NCBI RefSeq assembly: GCF_005281345.1
Contig: NZ_SZXJ01000046.1
Location: forward strand, 1 to 46,728
Source: Citrobacter sp. wls619
Lineage (GTDB): Bacteria > Pseudomonadota > Gammaproteobacteria > Enterobacterales > Enterobacteriaceae
Length of the DNA stretch: 46,728 nt
Reading direction: 5' to 3'
Positions 1 to 9,043 of the stretch are shown here, one piece after another. How positions within the stretch are numbered: position 1 is the first letter of the stretch; each line of letters opens with the position of its first letter. The position numbers were made by a program, and so were the translations under genes. Below the pieces are notes generated by a model. That model was not told where the DNA came from, made no database searches, and worked only from the letters and a program-made list of their open reading frames with translations.

Positions 1-402
1 TATTACGCTTTCCTCTTTCAGAGTCAACCCTCATTTTCAGGTTTTTCTCTTCAACCGAACTGGCTGTTTGCGTGAAGTGATTCACATCCGCCGTGTCGAT
101 GGAGGCGCATTATAGGGATCCCATTTTTTAGCACAAGTATTTTTTGGATCTTTTTTGCTGAATGCTTGTTTTTCACCCCTTTCGCTATATTGCCGTCAAT
201 ATTTCCTGCATCACATCCCGGAAAAAGAAGAAACCAACATTGAATTCTCTTTTCTATATAGAAAGAAAATAACGAATGCCCGTTTTCTACTACATATATA
301 AGAAGGGATGGCGGCGGGAGCGCCCGGCCCCCCCCTACTACCTTTGAATTACGTACCTCATCAGGCGATAATACCCGTACAAATAGTGATTCCAGGACTG
401 CG
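1..402. other. Gene-free leader region upstream of dcuS
   Basis: No convincing gene is seen here. The region is AT-rich and should hold the dcuS promoter. Read on the minus strand, the first bases carry a good ribosome-binding sequence (AGAGGAAAGC) about seven bases from the window edge, so a minus-strand gene probably starts just outside; in E. coli lysU lies on this side of dcuS, making it a candidate (inference). A perfect 14-base palindrome, TTTCTATATAGAAA, lies at 251-264, and a run of eight C lies at 328-335. The 140-codon minus-strand frame across this region has no family resemblance and is not called. Confidence 0.5.
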
Positions 403-2034
403 ATGAGACACCCTCTGCAACGAACGGCTATACGCAAACGCCCGATGAAACTCGGCACAACCGTGATCCTCATGGTCAGCGCTGTCCTCTTTTCTGTGCT
501 GCTCGTCGTTCATTTGATTTACTTCTCGCAAATCAGCAACACGACACGTGATGCATTAGCAGACAAAGCGCTTGCGGTAGCGCGAACGTTGGCAAACTCT
601 CCTGAGATCCGCGAAGGGCTCAAGAAAAAGCCTGAGGACAGCGGTATCCAGGCAATTGCTCAGGCAGTAAATAAGCGCAACGATTTTTTGTTTATCGTCG
701 TCACGGATATGAAAAGCATTCGTTATTCGCACCCTGAAGCACAACGCATCGGCCAACCGTTTAAAGGCGACGACATCCTGTTGGCGTTACAGGGCAAAGA
801 GAACGTTGCCATTAATCGCGGCTTTCTGGCTAAAGCGCTACGCGTTTTCACCCCCATTTATGACGAACATCACCAGCAGATTGGGGTTGTGTCGATTGGT
901 CTCGAGCTAAGCAGGGTCACTGAACAGATCAATAACAGCCGCGGCAGTATCTTTTGGTCCATCTTATTTGGCGTGCTGGTTGGGTTACTCGGTACCTGGG
1001 TATTGGTGAAGGTTCTCAAACGCATCCTGTTTGGTCTGGAGCCCTATGAAATATCCAACCTGTTCGAACAGCGCCAGGCGATGTTGCACTCTATAAAGGA
1101 GGGGGTCATTGCCGTTGATGATAGTGGTGAGGTCACGCTAATAAACCAGGCCGCTCAGGAGCTGCTGGATTACCGTAAGTCGCAGGATGATGCCCAGCTT
1201 TCCACGCTCAGCCATGCGTGGTCTCAGGTAGTTGATCTTTCGCAGGTGCTACGTGATGGAACGCCACGCCGTGATGAGGAGATCACGGTGAAGGACCGGC
1301 TGCTTTTAATCAACACCGTTCCAGTACTCAGCAATGGCAAAATCATCGGGGCAATTTCAACGTTCAGAGACAAGACCGAAGTCCGTAAACTCATGCAACG
1401 TCTGGATGGTATGGTCAACTATGCCGATGCACTTCGTGAACGATCCCACGAATTCATGAACAAGTTACACGTGATTCTGGGATTATTGCACCTGAAAAGT
1501 TATAAGCAGTTGGAAAATTACATCATTAAGACGGCCAACAATTATCAGGAAGAGATTGGCTCACTGTTAGGCAAAATAAAATCACCGGTGATCGCAGGCT
1601 TTTTACTCAGTAAGATTAATCGCACATCTGATTCAGGTCATAGCCTGATCATTAGTAATGAAAGCCAGTTGCCGGAAAACAGTAATGAAGATCAGGTGGC
1701 GGTGTTGATCACCGTACTGGGTAATTTGATTGAGAACGCCCTGGAGGCGCTAGGTCAAGAACCGGGGGGTGAGATCAGCGTATCCTTACATTATCGACAC
1801 GGCTGGTTGCATTGCGAAGTGAATGACGATGGTCCGGGGATCGCCCCCGAACACATCGACCACATCTTTGAGAAGGGCGTCTCGTCAAAAGGAACCGAGC
1901 GAGGCGTCGGTTTAGCACTTGTGAAACAGCAGGTTGAAAACGTTGGCGGTAATATTTCCGTCGAATCCGAACCTGGGGTCTTCACCCAATTTTTTGTACA
2001 GTTACCGTGGAATGGTGAGAGGGCCAGCAGATGA
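403..2034 (+). CDS. dcuS: C4-dicarboxylate sensor histidine kinase DcuS
   Basis: Membrane sensor kinase that detects external fumarate, succinate, malate and related C4-dicarboxylates or citrate and phosphorylates DcuR. It has 543 residues, the E. coli DcuS length. Order: TM1 about 20-41, periplasmic PAS domain to about 180 with the known ligand residues conserved (Arg107, His110, Arg147), TM2 about 181-204, cytoplasmic PAS, then a DHp helix of the CitA/DcuS type (RSHEFMNKLHVILGLL, His near 349) and an HATPase domain with N box NLIENALEAL, DDGPGIAP and GVGLALVKQQV. The start at 403 reproduces the E. coli N-terminus; an internal Met at 445 is possible. It overlaps dcuR by four bases. In E. coli DcuS also associates with the carrier DcuB, whose gene lies downstream. 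Confidence 0.96.
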   Translation: MRHPLQRTAIRKRPMKLGTTVILMVSAVLFSVLLVVHLIYFSQISNTTRDALADKALAVARTLANSPEIREGLKKKPEDSGIQAIAQAVNKRNDFLFIVVTDMKSIRYSHPEAQRIGQPFKGDDILLALQGKENVAINRGFLAKALRVFTPIYDEHHQQIGVVSIGLELSRVTEQINNSRGSIFWSILFGVLVGLLGTWVLVKVLKRILFGLEPYEISNLFEQRQAMLHSIKEGVIAVDDSGEVTLINQAAQELLDYRKSQDDAQLSTLSHAWSQVVDLSQVLRDGTPRRDEEITVKDRLLLINTVPVLSNGKIIGAISTFRDKTEVRKLMQRLDGMVNYADALRERSHEFMNKLHVILGLLHLKSYKQLENYIIKTANNYQEEIGSLLGKIKSPVIAGFLLSKINRTSDSGHSLIISNESQLPENSNEDQVAVLITVLGNLIENALEALGQEPGGEISVSLHYRHGWLHCEVNDDGPGIAPEHIDHIFEKGVSSKGTERGVGLALVKQQVENVGGNISVESEPGVFTQFFVQLPWNGERASR

Positions 2035-2750
2035 TCAATGTCTTAATTGTCGATGACGATGCAATGGTAGCGGAGTTGAACCGCCGTTATGTCGCGCAGC
2101 TGTCTGGTTTTCATTGCTGCGGAACGGCCTCTACTCTCGAAAAAGCCAAAGAGATCATCTTTCATGGCGAACATCATATTGACCTGATTCTACTGGATAT
2201 TTATATGCAGAAAGAAAACGGTCTGGACCTGTTGCCCATTCTGCACAGCGAAGGCTGTAAATGTGATGTCATCGTCATCTCCTCCGCCGCCGATGCGACA
2301 ACCATCAAAGACTCACTCCACTACGGTGTCGTTGACTATCTGATCAAACCGTTTCAGGCCTCACGCTTTGAAGAAGCCTTAACCAACTGGCTGCAGAAGA
2401 AAACGGATATGGAGAAGCACCAGTACTATGAACAGTCAGAGCTTGATCAGCTGATTCATGGTAGCGCGTCCAGCGAGCAGGAAACGCGGCGCTTACCCAA
2501 AGGGCTGACACCACAAACGTTACGTACACTGTGCCAGTGGATTGATGAGCACCAGGATCAGGAGTTCTCCACGGATGAACTGGCGAACGAGGTCAATATC
2601 TCCCGGGTCTCGTGCCGTAAATACCTTATCTGGCTCGTCAATTGTCATATCTTATTTACCAGTATCCACTATGGTGTTACTGGCCGACCGGTTTACCGCT
2701 ACCGCGTTCAGGCTGAGCATTACTCATTACTGAAACAATACTGCCAATAA
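2031..2750 (+). CDS. dcuR: C4-dicarboxylate response regulator DcuR
   Basis: Cytoplasmic response regulator of the CitB subfamily, phosphorylated by DcuS and known in E. coli to activate dcuB, fumB and frdABCD. It has 239 residues as in E. coli. The N-terminal receiver has the acidic pocket VDDD near residues 7-10, phosphoacceptor Asp56 (LILLDIYM) and the conserved Lys in YLIKPF. A linker leads to a C-terminal helix-turn-helix around residues 175-225 (FSTDELANEVNISRVSCRKY). The ATG overlaps the dcuS stop, so the pair is translationally coupled. The next gene on the strand, dcuB, is its expected target. Confidence 0.96.
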   Translation: MINVLIVDDDAMVAELNRRYVAQLSGFHCCGTASTLEKAKEIIFHGEHHIDLILLDIYMQKENGLDLLPILHSEGCKCDVIVISSAADATTIKDSLHYGVVDYLIKPFQASRFEEALTNWLQKKTDMEKHQYYEQSELDQLIHGSASSEQETRRLPKGLTPQTLRTLCQWIDEHQDQEFSTDELANEVNISRVSCRKYLIWLVNCHILFTSIHYGVTGRPVYRYRVQAEHYSLLKQYCQ

Positions 2751-3501
2751 AATTCTCCCAGGGATTATTCGTTATATAAAAGTAACAATTATTAAAATAA
2801 TGAAAAATCCCTTTTCACCCCTCAAAAACAGATAAATAGTGAATTTGCGTTAGATCAAATATATTTGTATCAGACATGTTAAATTTATTATTTTGTTATC
2901 GATAAATATCACACTGTTTTTAATTTCAAAATCGCTAACAAAAGTTAATTAAGTATTAACTAACTCACAGAGTGTGTATTTTTACTCCTAAAGGATTAGT
3001 CTGAATTTAATCAGACATAAAAATCTAAGCTGGTAGCAATGGAGACCATGCTACGTACTATGGACACCGTACATTTTTGTGAGCAAATAAACGTATCCGT
3101 ACGCCAGACTCATTACCACATGACATGGCGTGACCGCGATCACATAAAGAATACTCTCACCTGGTATACCGGTGTTTCACGTAATAGCGGACAACGTAGA
3201 ACCGACGGTCAGCACCCGGAAAACCGGTGTAAGCCAGCCAAACTACAGCGTCAGCCGCAGCGCTTCATAACCAGCTCTACTTCCCATCGCCTGAGGATCC
3301 TCTCCTCTGATCAATGCCATAGAAAAAAGCTAAATATTTCCAAAAATTTATAAAAACATTCTGGCCAGATATTTAAACATTAATCGCAAATACGGACATA
3401 TCGAATACTGACCATTTTTTGATGCTTATTCCGGCAAAAAAGAATGTGCCACAGATCCATTTTTCAAAAAATTGACTGGGTTTTTCGCGAGGGTAAATAA
3501 A
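2751..3501 (+). promoter_or_regulatory. Long dcuR-dcuB intergenic region, presumed dcuB control region
   Basis: About 750 bases without a convincing gene. The first 280 bases are very AT-rich. An inverted repeat at 2943-2961 has seven-base arms (AGTTAAT / ATTAACT) separated by five bases and could be an operator. A hairpin at 3033-3054 pairs GTAGC-ATGG with CCAT-GCTAC with one bulged A. TTGATGCTTATTCC near 3419 resembles half of an FNR site. In E. coli dcuB is activated by FNR and DcuR and repressed by NarL, so such sites are expected, but I cannot assign them firmly. A 104-codon frame at 3039-3353 is basic, low in hydrophobic residues, lacks a clear ribosome-binding site and is not called. 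Confidence 0.45.
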
Positions 3502-4842
3502 ATGTTATTTAGTATACAACTTCTCATAATATTAATATGTTTGTTTTATGGCGCCAGAAAGGGCGGTATCGCGCTGGGTTTGTTAGGCGGTATCGGCCTG
3601 GTTATTCTGGTTTTCGTGTTCCATCTCCAGCCGGGTAAACCCCCTGTTGATGTAATGCTGGTTATTATTGCCGTGGTGGCCGCATCTGCAACCTTGCAAG
3701 CCTCCGGCGGTCTTGACGTTATGCTGCAAATTGCTGAAAAGCTGCTGCGTCGTAACCCAAAATACGTTTCTATCGTAGCACCGTTTGTTACCTGTACCCT
3801 GACTATCCTGTGCGGTACCGGCCACGTGGTGTACACCATTCTGCCAATCATTTATGACGTCGCCATTAAGAACAATATTCGCCCGGAACGCCCAATGGCG
3901 GCGAGTTCTATCGGTGCACAGATGGGGATTATCGCCAGTCCGGTTTCCGTAGCCGTTGTCTCGCTGGTTGCGATGCTGGGTAACGTGACATTTGAAGGCA
4001 AGCACCTCGAATTCCTCGACCTGCTCGGCATCACCATTCCATCGACCCTGCTGGGTATCCTGGCTATCGGTATTTTCAGCTGGTTCCGTGGTAAAGATCT
4101 GGATAAAGACGAAGAGTTCCAGAAGTTTATTTCCGTACCTGAAAACCATCACTATGTGTATGGCGACACGGCAACACTGTTAGACAAAAAACTGCCGAAA
4201 AGTAACTGGCTGGCAATGTGGATCTTCCTCGCTGCCATCGCCGTTGTTGCCGTGCTCGGTGCGGTATCTGAACTGCGCCCTTCTTTTGGTGGCAAACCGC
4301 TGTCAATGGTACTGGTTATCCAGATGTTCATGCTGCTGACTGGCGCATTGATTATCATCTTAACCAAAACGAATCCCGCATCTATCTCAAAAAATGAAGT
4401 CTTCCGTTCAGGTATGATCGCGATTGTTGCGGTGTACGGTATTGCCTGGATGGCAGAAACCATGTTCGGTGCGCATATGTCTGAAATTCAGGGCGTACTG
4501 GGCGAGATGGTGAAAGAATATCCGTGGGCCTATGCGGTTGTCCTGCTGTTAGTCTCCAAGTTTGTAAACTCTCAGGCTGCAGCGCTGGCGGCTATCGTTC
4601 CGGTCGCACTGGCTATCGGGGTTGATCCAGCGTACATCGTTGCTTCTGCTCCGGCATGTTACGGTTACTACATTCTGCCGACCTACCCGAGCGATCTGGC
4701 TGCTATTCAGTTTGACCGTTCAGGTACCACCCACATTGGCCGTTTCGTTATCAACCACAGCTTCATTCTGCCTGGTTTGATCGGCGTAAGCGTATCCTGT
4801 GTCTTTGGTTGGGTCTTCGCCGCAATGTACGGTTTCCTGTAA
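3502..4842 (+). CDS. dcuB: Anaerobic C4-dicarboxylate antiporter DcuB
   Basis: Inner-membrane carrier that exchanges external fumarate or malate for internal succinate during fumarate respiration. The protein is 446 residues, the E. coli length, and hydrophobic throughout with many membrane spans. Signature stretches such as [36 protein letters not shown] (in part) and the C-terminal [21 protein letters not shown] are near-identical to those I recall for E. coli DcuB. The reading frame is open from 3472, but the start at 3502 follows GAGGG with suitable spacing and gives the family N-terminus MLFSIQLL. It is co-directional with fumB 96 bases downstream, an arrangement that links uptake to fumarate production. 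Confidence 0.96.
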   Translation: MLFSIQLLIILICLFYGARKGGIALGLLGGIGLVILVFVFHLQPGKPPVDVMLVIIAVVAASATLQASGGLDVMLQIAEKLLRRNPKYVSIVAPFVTCTLTILCGTGHVVYTILPIIYDVAIKNNIRPERPMAASSIGAQMGIIASPVSVAVVSLVAMLGNVTFEGKHLEFLDLLGITIPSTLLGILAIGIFSWFRGKDLDKDEEFQKFISVPENHHYVYGDTATLLDKKLPKSNWLAMWIFLAAIAVVAVLGAVSELRPSFGGKPLSMVLVIQMFMLLTGALIIILTKTNPASISKNEVFRSGMIAIVAVYGIAWMAETMFGAHMSEIQGVLGEMVKEYPWAYAVVLLLVSKFVNSQAAALAAIVPVALAIGVDPAYIVASAPACYGYYILPTYPSDLAAIQFDRSGTTHIGRFVINHSFILPGLIGVSVSCVFGWVFAAMYGFL

Positions 4843-4938
4843 GCACACTTCGCGTGCCGCCCGCTATGGTGCGGCACGCCACCTTTAAGACGCAGAGAAT
4901 TTTTAAATTCCTGATAAAAATGAAAAGGCTGGAAGCAA

Positions 4939-6585
4939 ATGTCAAAAGTTGAATTCACTTACCAGGCGGCTTTCCCACTGGGGGAAGACAAAACTGAGTA
5001 CTACCTGCTGACATCCGATCATGTCAGCGTCGGCGAGTTTGAAGGCGAGTCAATCCTGAAAGTAGCACCTGAAGCACTTACGCTACTGGCCCAGCAAGCC
5101 TTCCACGATGCCTCCTTCATGCTTCGCCCTGAACACCAACAGCAAGTCGCCTCCATACTCCATGATCCTGAAGCCAGCGAAAACGATAAATACGTTGCGC
5201 TGCAATTCCTGAGAAACTCCGAAATTGCCGCCAAAGGCGTATTGCCAACCTGCCAGGATACCGGCACGGCCATTATCATGGGTAAAAAAGGCCAACGCGT
5301 CTGGACCGGCGGCGGTGACGAAGCGGCGCTCTCCAGAGGCGTATTTAATACCTATATTGAAGATAACCTGCGCTACTCGCAAAACGCGGCGCTGGATATG
5401 TACAAAGAAGTGAATACCGGCACTAACCTGCCTGCGCAAATCGACCTGTACAGCGTGGACGGCGACGAATATAAATTCTTGTGCGTGGCAAAAGGCGGCG
5501 GTTCTGCCAACAAAACCTATCTGTATCAGGAAACGAAAGCACTGCTGACTCCCGGCAAACTGAAAAACTTCCTGGTTGAGAAAATGCGTACGCTGGGGAC
5601 TGCAGCTTGCCCGCCGTACCATATCGCATTTGTGATTGGTGGTACGTCAGCAGAAAGTACCCTCAAAACGGTGAAACTGGCCAGCACACACTACTATGAT
5701 GCGTTGCCGACTGAAGGTAACGCTCACGGTCAGGCATTCCGCGATCTGCAACTGGAACAGGAACTGCTGATCGAGGCCCAGAAACTCGGCCTCGGCGCCC
5801 AGTTTGGCGGGAAATATTTTGCTCACGACATCCGCGTGATTCGACTTCCTCGCCACGGCGCATCCTGCCCGGTAGGCATGGGCGTTTCCTGCTCCGCAGA
5901 CCGGAATATTAAGGCCAAGATTAACCGCGAAGGTATCTGGATTGAAAAACTGGAACATAACCCAGGCCAGTACATTCCGGAATCTCTGCGCCAGGCCGGC
6001 GAAGGCGAAGTGGTTAAAGTTGACCTTAACCGTCCGATGAAAGAGATCCTTGCCCAGCTTTCTCAGTACCCGGTATCCACCCGTCTGTCGCTGAGCGGTA
6101 CAATCATTGTGGGTCGCGACATCGCCCACGCGAAGCTGAAAGAACGTATCGAGTCCGGCGAAGGTCTGCCGCAGTACGTGAAAGATCACCCGATCTACTA
6201 CGCAGGCCCGGCGAAAACGCCGGCGGGTTACCCGTCCGGTTCTTTGGGTCCAACCACTGCGGGTCGTATGGACTCCTATGTTGACCTGCTGCAGTCCCAT
6301 GGCGGCAGCATGATCATGTTGGCGAAAGGTAACCGCAGCCAGCAAGTGACCGACGCCTGCCATAAACACGGCGGCTTCTACTTAGGTAGCATCGGTGGTC
6401 CGGCAGCTGTACTGGCGCAGCAGAGCATTAAGCATCTGGAATGCGTGGAATACCCGGAGCTGGGAATGGAAGCTATCTGGAAAATCGAAGTTGAAGATTT
6501 CCCTGCCTTCATTCTGGTCGATGACAAAGGCAACGATTTCTTCCAGCAAATCGTGAGCAAACAATGCGCTAACTGCGCGAAGTAA
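4939..6585 (+). CDS. fumB: Class I fumarate hydratase FumB (anaerobic, 4Fe-4S)
   Basis: Iron-sulfur fumarase interconverting malate and fumarate; under anaerobiosis it supplies fumarate as electron acceptor from malate taken up by DcuB. The protein has 548 residues, the normal class I length. Candidate cluster cysteines are Cys105 in LPTCQDTG, the Cys in GTAACPPYH near 224, and one in [12 protein letters not shown] near 318. The C-terminal part carries the family blocks [20 protein letters not shown] and [15 protein letters not shown]. The start is preceded by GGAAGC. The context next to dcuB identifies it as FumB rather than FumA. Long minus-strand frames inside it (up to 240 codons) are shadows. 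Confidence 0.95.
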   Translation: MSKVEFTYQAAFPLGEDKTEYYLLTSDHVSVGEFEGESILKVAPEALTLLAQQAFHDASFMLRPEHQQQVASILHDPEASENDKYVALQFLRNSEIAAKGVLPTCQDTGTAIIMGKKGQRVWTGGGDEAALSRGVFNTYIEDNLRYSQNAALDMYKEVNTGTNLPAQIDLYSVDGDEYKFLCVAKGGGSANKTYLYQETKALLTPGKLKNFLVEKMRTLGTAACPPYHIAFVIGGTSAESTLKTVKLASTHYYDALPTEGNAHGQAFRDLQLEQELLIEAQKLGLGAQFGGKYFAHDIRVIRLPRHGASCPVGMGVSCSADRNIKAKINREGIWIEKLEHNPGQYIPESLRQAGEGEVVKVDLNRPMKEILAQLSQYPVSTRLSLSGTIIVGRDIAHAKLKERIESGEGLPQYVKDHPIYYAGPAKTPAGYPSGSLGPTTAGRMDSYVDLLQSHGGSMIMLAKGNRSQQVTDACHKHGGFYLGSIGGPAAVLAQQSIKHLECVEYPELGMEAIWKIEVEDFPAFILVDDKGNDFFQQIVSKQCANCAK

Positions 6586-6592
6586 CCTATTC

Positions 6593-6650
6593 GGCCCGGC
6601 ACTGGACTGACACCAAATTTTTGGGGCCAGCCCAGTGATCCCCCCGGGCC
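6593..6650 (+). terminator. Structured 3' region after fumB, terminator-like
   Basis: GGCCCGG (6593-6599) followed by CACTGG can pair with CCAGTG (6632-6637) and CCGGGCC (6644-6650), leaving an asymmetric bulge. A small inner palindrome CCAAATTTTTGG sits in the loop. There is no clean run of T after the stem, so this may protect the fumB 3' end or terminate inefficiently rather than act as a classic intrinsic terminator. Confidence 0.4.
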
Positions 6651-6732
6651 AACTTTATCCCCCCATTAACTGGCGTTGAATTTTCGCCGTTCACAGTGAA
6701 TAGTAATATTTTCCATTACTTGTGAATTCGCC

Positions 6733-7365
6733 ATGCTCCGCACACTGAATCCTGTAATACTGAACACTGGCGCTATAGTGCTGGCGCTGATCCTTATCTA
6801 CACCGGCTTCTGCGCCACCGAGAAATTGACCTGGCTGATGGAAGTGGCGCCGGTCATTATTGTTGTGCCATTGCTGCTCGCCACCATGAAGCGTTACCCG
6901 CTGACTCCCATGCTCTACACGCTGATCTTCTTTCATGCCATCATTTTGATGGTTGGCGGCATGTATACCTATGCCAAAGTCCCCATTGGTTTTGAAGTGC
7001 AGGCGTGGCTGGATCTCAGTCGCAACCCCTATGACAAACTGGGTCATTTTTTCCAGGGTCTGGTGCCAGCGCTGACGGCAAGAGAGATTTTAGTCCGCGG
7101 CAATATTGTCCACGGCCGCAAGATGTTAGCGTTTTTAGTCTGCTGCGTAGCACTGGCAATCAGCGCCACCTATGAGCTCATTGAATGGTGGGCGGCACTG
7201 GCGATGGGGCAAGGCGCGGATGACTTCCTGGGTACGCAGGGCGATCCATGGGATACCCAGTCAGATATGTTCTGCGCCCTGCTCGGCGCGCTCACGACGG
7301 TGCTTGTACTGGCGCGAGTTCACTGTGCACAGCTGCGTCGTTACGGGCTGGTAAGCGCCAACTAA
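6733..7365 (+). CDS. yjdF: Inner-membrane protein YjdF (DUF2238 family)
   Basis: Small integral membrane protein of unknown function, 210 residues against about 209 in E. coli YjdF. Several membrane segments are visible: about 10-27 (NTGAIVLALILIYTGFCA), 36-50, 58-80 (MLYTLIFFHAIILMVGG) and 130-150, with a further C-terminal one. Conserved polar blocks between them include RNPYDKLGHFFQG, YELIEWWAALAMGQGADDFLGTQ and GDPWDTQSDM, typical of this family. In E. coli yjdF lies between fumB and melB; here it is directly next to melA on the opposite strand. The ribosome-binding site is weak. Topology and family assignment are solid; function is not known. Confidence 0.9.
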   Translation: MLRTLNPVILNTGAIVLALILIYTGFCATEKLTWLMEVAPVIIVVPLLLATMKRYPLTPMLYTLIFFHAIILMVGGMYTYAKVPIGFEVQAWLDLSRNPYDKLGHFFQGLVPALTAREILVRGNIVHGRKMLAFLVCCVALAISATYELIEWWAALAMGQGADDFLGTQGDPWDTQSDMFCALLGALTTVLVLARVHCAQLRRYGLVSAN

Positions 7366-7387
7366 ATATACCGACTGCCGGATGTCG

Positions 7388-7423
7388 ATAACGTTCATCT
7401 GGCAGACGCAAGATGAACGTTAT
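7388..7423. repeat. Perfect inverted repeat between yjdF and melA
   Basis: ATAACGTTCATCT (7388-7400) and AGATGAACGTTAT (7411-7423) are perfect 13-base arms around a 10-base loop. The right arm covers the melA stop codon. It could form a strong hairpin in either transcript and serve as a shared 3' end of the convergent yjdF and melA genes, but no T-run follows on either strand. It lies where melB would be expected. Confidence 0.6.
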
Positions 7424-8775
7424 TGATGCAACCAGGCCGGCAGCCACTCGCCGTGCGCGTCAATCAGATCATCCACCAACGCATAAATCTCCTCAATCCC
7501 TAATACCGCAGCGGTATGCGGATCCATCATCGCCGCGTGATAAACACGATCGCGATTCTCCGTCAGAATAGCTTCCGTCAGCAGGGTTTGAACATTGATA
7601 TTCGTTTGCATCATCGCCGCCAGATGAGACGGGAGCGTACCCACTTTTGTCGGCTGAATACCATTGGCATCAACCAAACAAGCCACCTCGACACAGCAGC
7701 CCTGCGGCAGGTTATCGATCAGGCTGTCGTTACGAACATTGCCATACACCACGCTGGGTTCTCCGGTCCAGATAGCGTTCATGATTGTGCTGGCATATTC
7801 CCGTGACGGTTTGATATCAATGCGCGCCGTCGTTTTGTACTCTTCCAGCTCTTTATGCCAGTTCGCCAGCTGCTCGACACAGCGCTTCGGATATTCATCC
7901 AACGGAATCTTATAGCGCTCAATCAGATCTTCACGGCCCGGTTTGATAAACCACGGCGTGTATTCAGCAAAGTGTTCCGACGACTCGGTGACGAAATACC
8001 CCAATTTCTTGCACATTTCATAACGCACAATGTTCTGGCAGCGAGTATTGCCGTGGATATTCGGTTTCGGGACCTGGCCTGTTGCATAAGCTGCCAGCAG
8101 TTCCTGATAGAGATCGACATAGGTCCCATCAGCCGTTTTACGCTCCAGTTGCAGATAAAATGCCATATGGTTGATCCCGGCGCTGCGATAGCGCAAAGAA
8201 GTGGGGTCAATATCCAAATCACGGGCCAGCTCCTCCGCCGTTCCCTGCACCGAATGACACAGCCCAACCTGTTTAATATGCGGATAGCGCGCATACATTG
8301 CCCAGGTGTTCATCGCCATCGGATTAACATAATTAAGCAGGGTGGCATGCGGGCAGACGTCGGTCATATCCTCGCAAATCTGCCATAAATGAGGAATAGT
8401 ACGCAGCGCGCGCATAATACCGCCAGGCCCCAACGTGTCGGCAATCGTTTGTTCCAGACCGTGGCGTTTACACACGGAAAAATCGGTCACGGTACACGGC
8501 TCGTAACCGCCAATCTGGAAAGCGACTATCACAAAATCGGCATCCTGCAATGCCGCTTTTTGATCGGTATAGCAAGTGATCTGGCCGCAAGCACCAGCCG
8601 AGTCCATCAGCTTACGCACCACAATATGCGACTCTTCCAGGCGGGCGGCATCGATATCCATTAAAGCAATATGCGCGGATTTCAGCGCATCGCGGTGAAA
8701 GACATCTCCGAGAATATTCTTCACGAAAATCGTCGATCCCGCGCCGATAAAAGTAATTTTGGGTGCAGACATCAT
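7420..8775 (-). CDS. melA: Alpha-galactosidase MelA (NAD/Mn-dependent, GH4)
   Basis: Cytoplasmic alpha-galactosidase that hydrolyses melibiose to galactose and glucose. The 451 residues match E. coli MelA in length and nearly throughout. The N-terminus is a Rossmann nucleotide-binding motif, KITFIGAGSTIF, as in glycoside hydrolase family 4, which uses NAD and a divalent metal. Family blocks visible include NYVNPMAMNTWA, GLCHSVQGT and AGINHMAFYL (with the Cys and His of the metal site). The tandem ATGATG start follows GGAG. It is divergent from its activator gene melR across a 268-base control region. The usual permease partner melB is absent downstream. Confidence 0.96.
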   Translation of the reverse strand: MMSAPKITFIGAGSTIFVKNILGDVFHRDALKSAHIALMDIDAARLEESHIVVRKLMDSAGACGQITCYTDQKAALQDADFVIVAFQIGGYEPCTVTDFSVCKRHGLEQTIADTLGPGGIMRALRTIPHLWQICEDMTDVCPHATLLNYVNPMAMNTWAMYARYPHIKQVGLCHSVQGTAEELARDLDIDPTSLRYRSAGINHMAFYLQLERKTADGTYVDLYQELLAAYATGQVPKPNIHGNTRCQNIVRYEMCKKLGYFVTESSEHFAEYTPWFIKPGREDLIERYKIPLDEYPKRCVEQLANWHKELEEYKTTARIDIKPSREYASTIMNAIWTGEPSVVYGNVRNDSLIDNLPQGCCVEVACLVDANGIQPTKVGTLPSHLAAMMQTNINVQTLLTEAILTENRDRVYHAAMMDPHTAAVLGIEEIYALVDDLIDAHGEWLPAWLHQ

Positions 8776-9043
8776 GACTCTCCAGAACGTGGGGTGATGA
8801 CGTCATGGTGGCATGAGGACGCACGAAAAACGTCCGGCTTCTGCACCGAGTACTCCCAAAAACTCAGTTCGCCTTTTCGTTTCGACGAAAACTGAGTTTC
8901 TGGGACAATTTTTGCCGAAAAGCAGAGTATTCGGGTTCAAAAAAGCACACTACCCGATAATGGTGGCCTGATTTGCGCGCCGATTCGCAGTCTTATCTGC
9001 TGAAAAATGGCATGATTCTGAACAATCAGGAACTGGAGCTACC
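8776..9043. promoter_or_regulatory. Divergent melA/melR control region
   Basis: Shared upstream region for melA (leftward) and melR (rightward). An inverted repeat pairs 8855-8869 with 8890-8904: the arms CCCAAAAACTCAGTT and AACTGAGTTTCTGGG match at 14 of 15 positions, with a perfect core AAACTCAGTT / AACTGAGTTT. In E. coli several 18-base MelR sites and CRP sites control this promoter; I infer that the repeat is a pair of MelR sites. melR is preceded by GGAG seven bases before its ATG. Confidence 0.55.

Noticed and set aside
51-473. 140-codon minus-strand frame over the dcuS leader
   Set aside because: Starts inside dcuS, crosses a C8 run and a promoter region, and resembles no family.
3039-3353. 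104-codon plus-strand frame between dcuR and dcuB
   Set aside because: No clear ribosome-binding site, very basic and low-hydrophobic composition, no recognisable family. Kept only as intergenic sequence.
5647-6369. 240-codon minus-strand frame inside fumB
   Set aside because: Antisense shadow of a highly conserved coding sequence with codon-biased third positions; no ribosome site or family.
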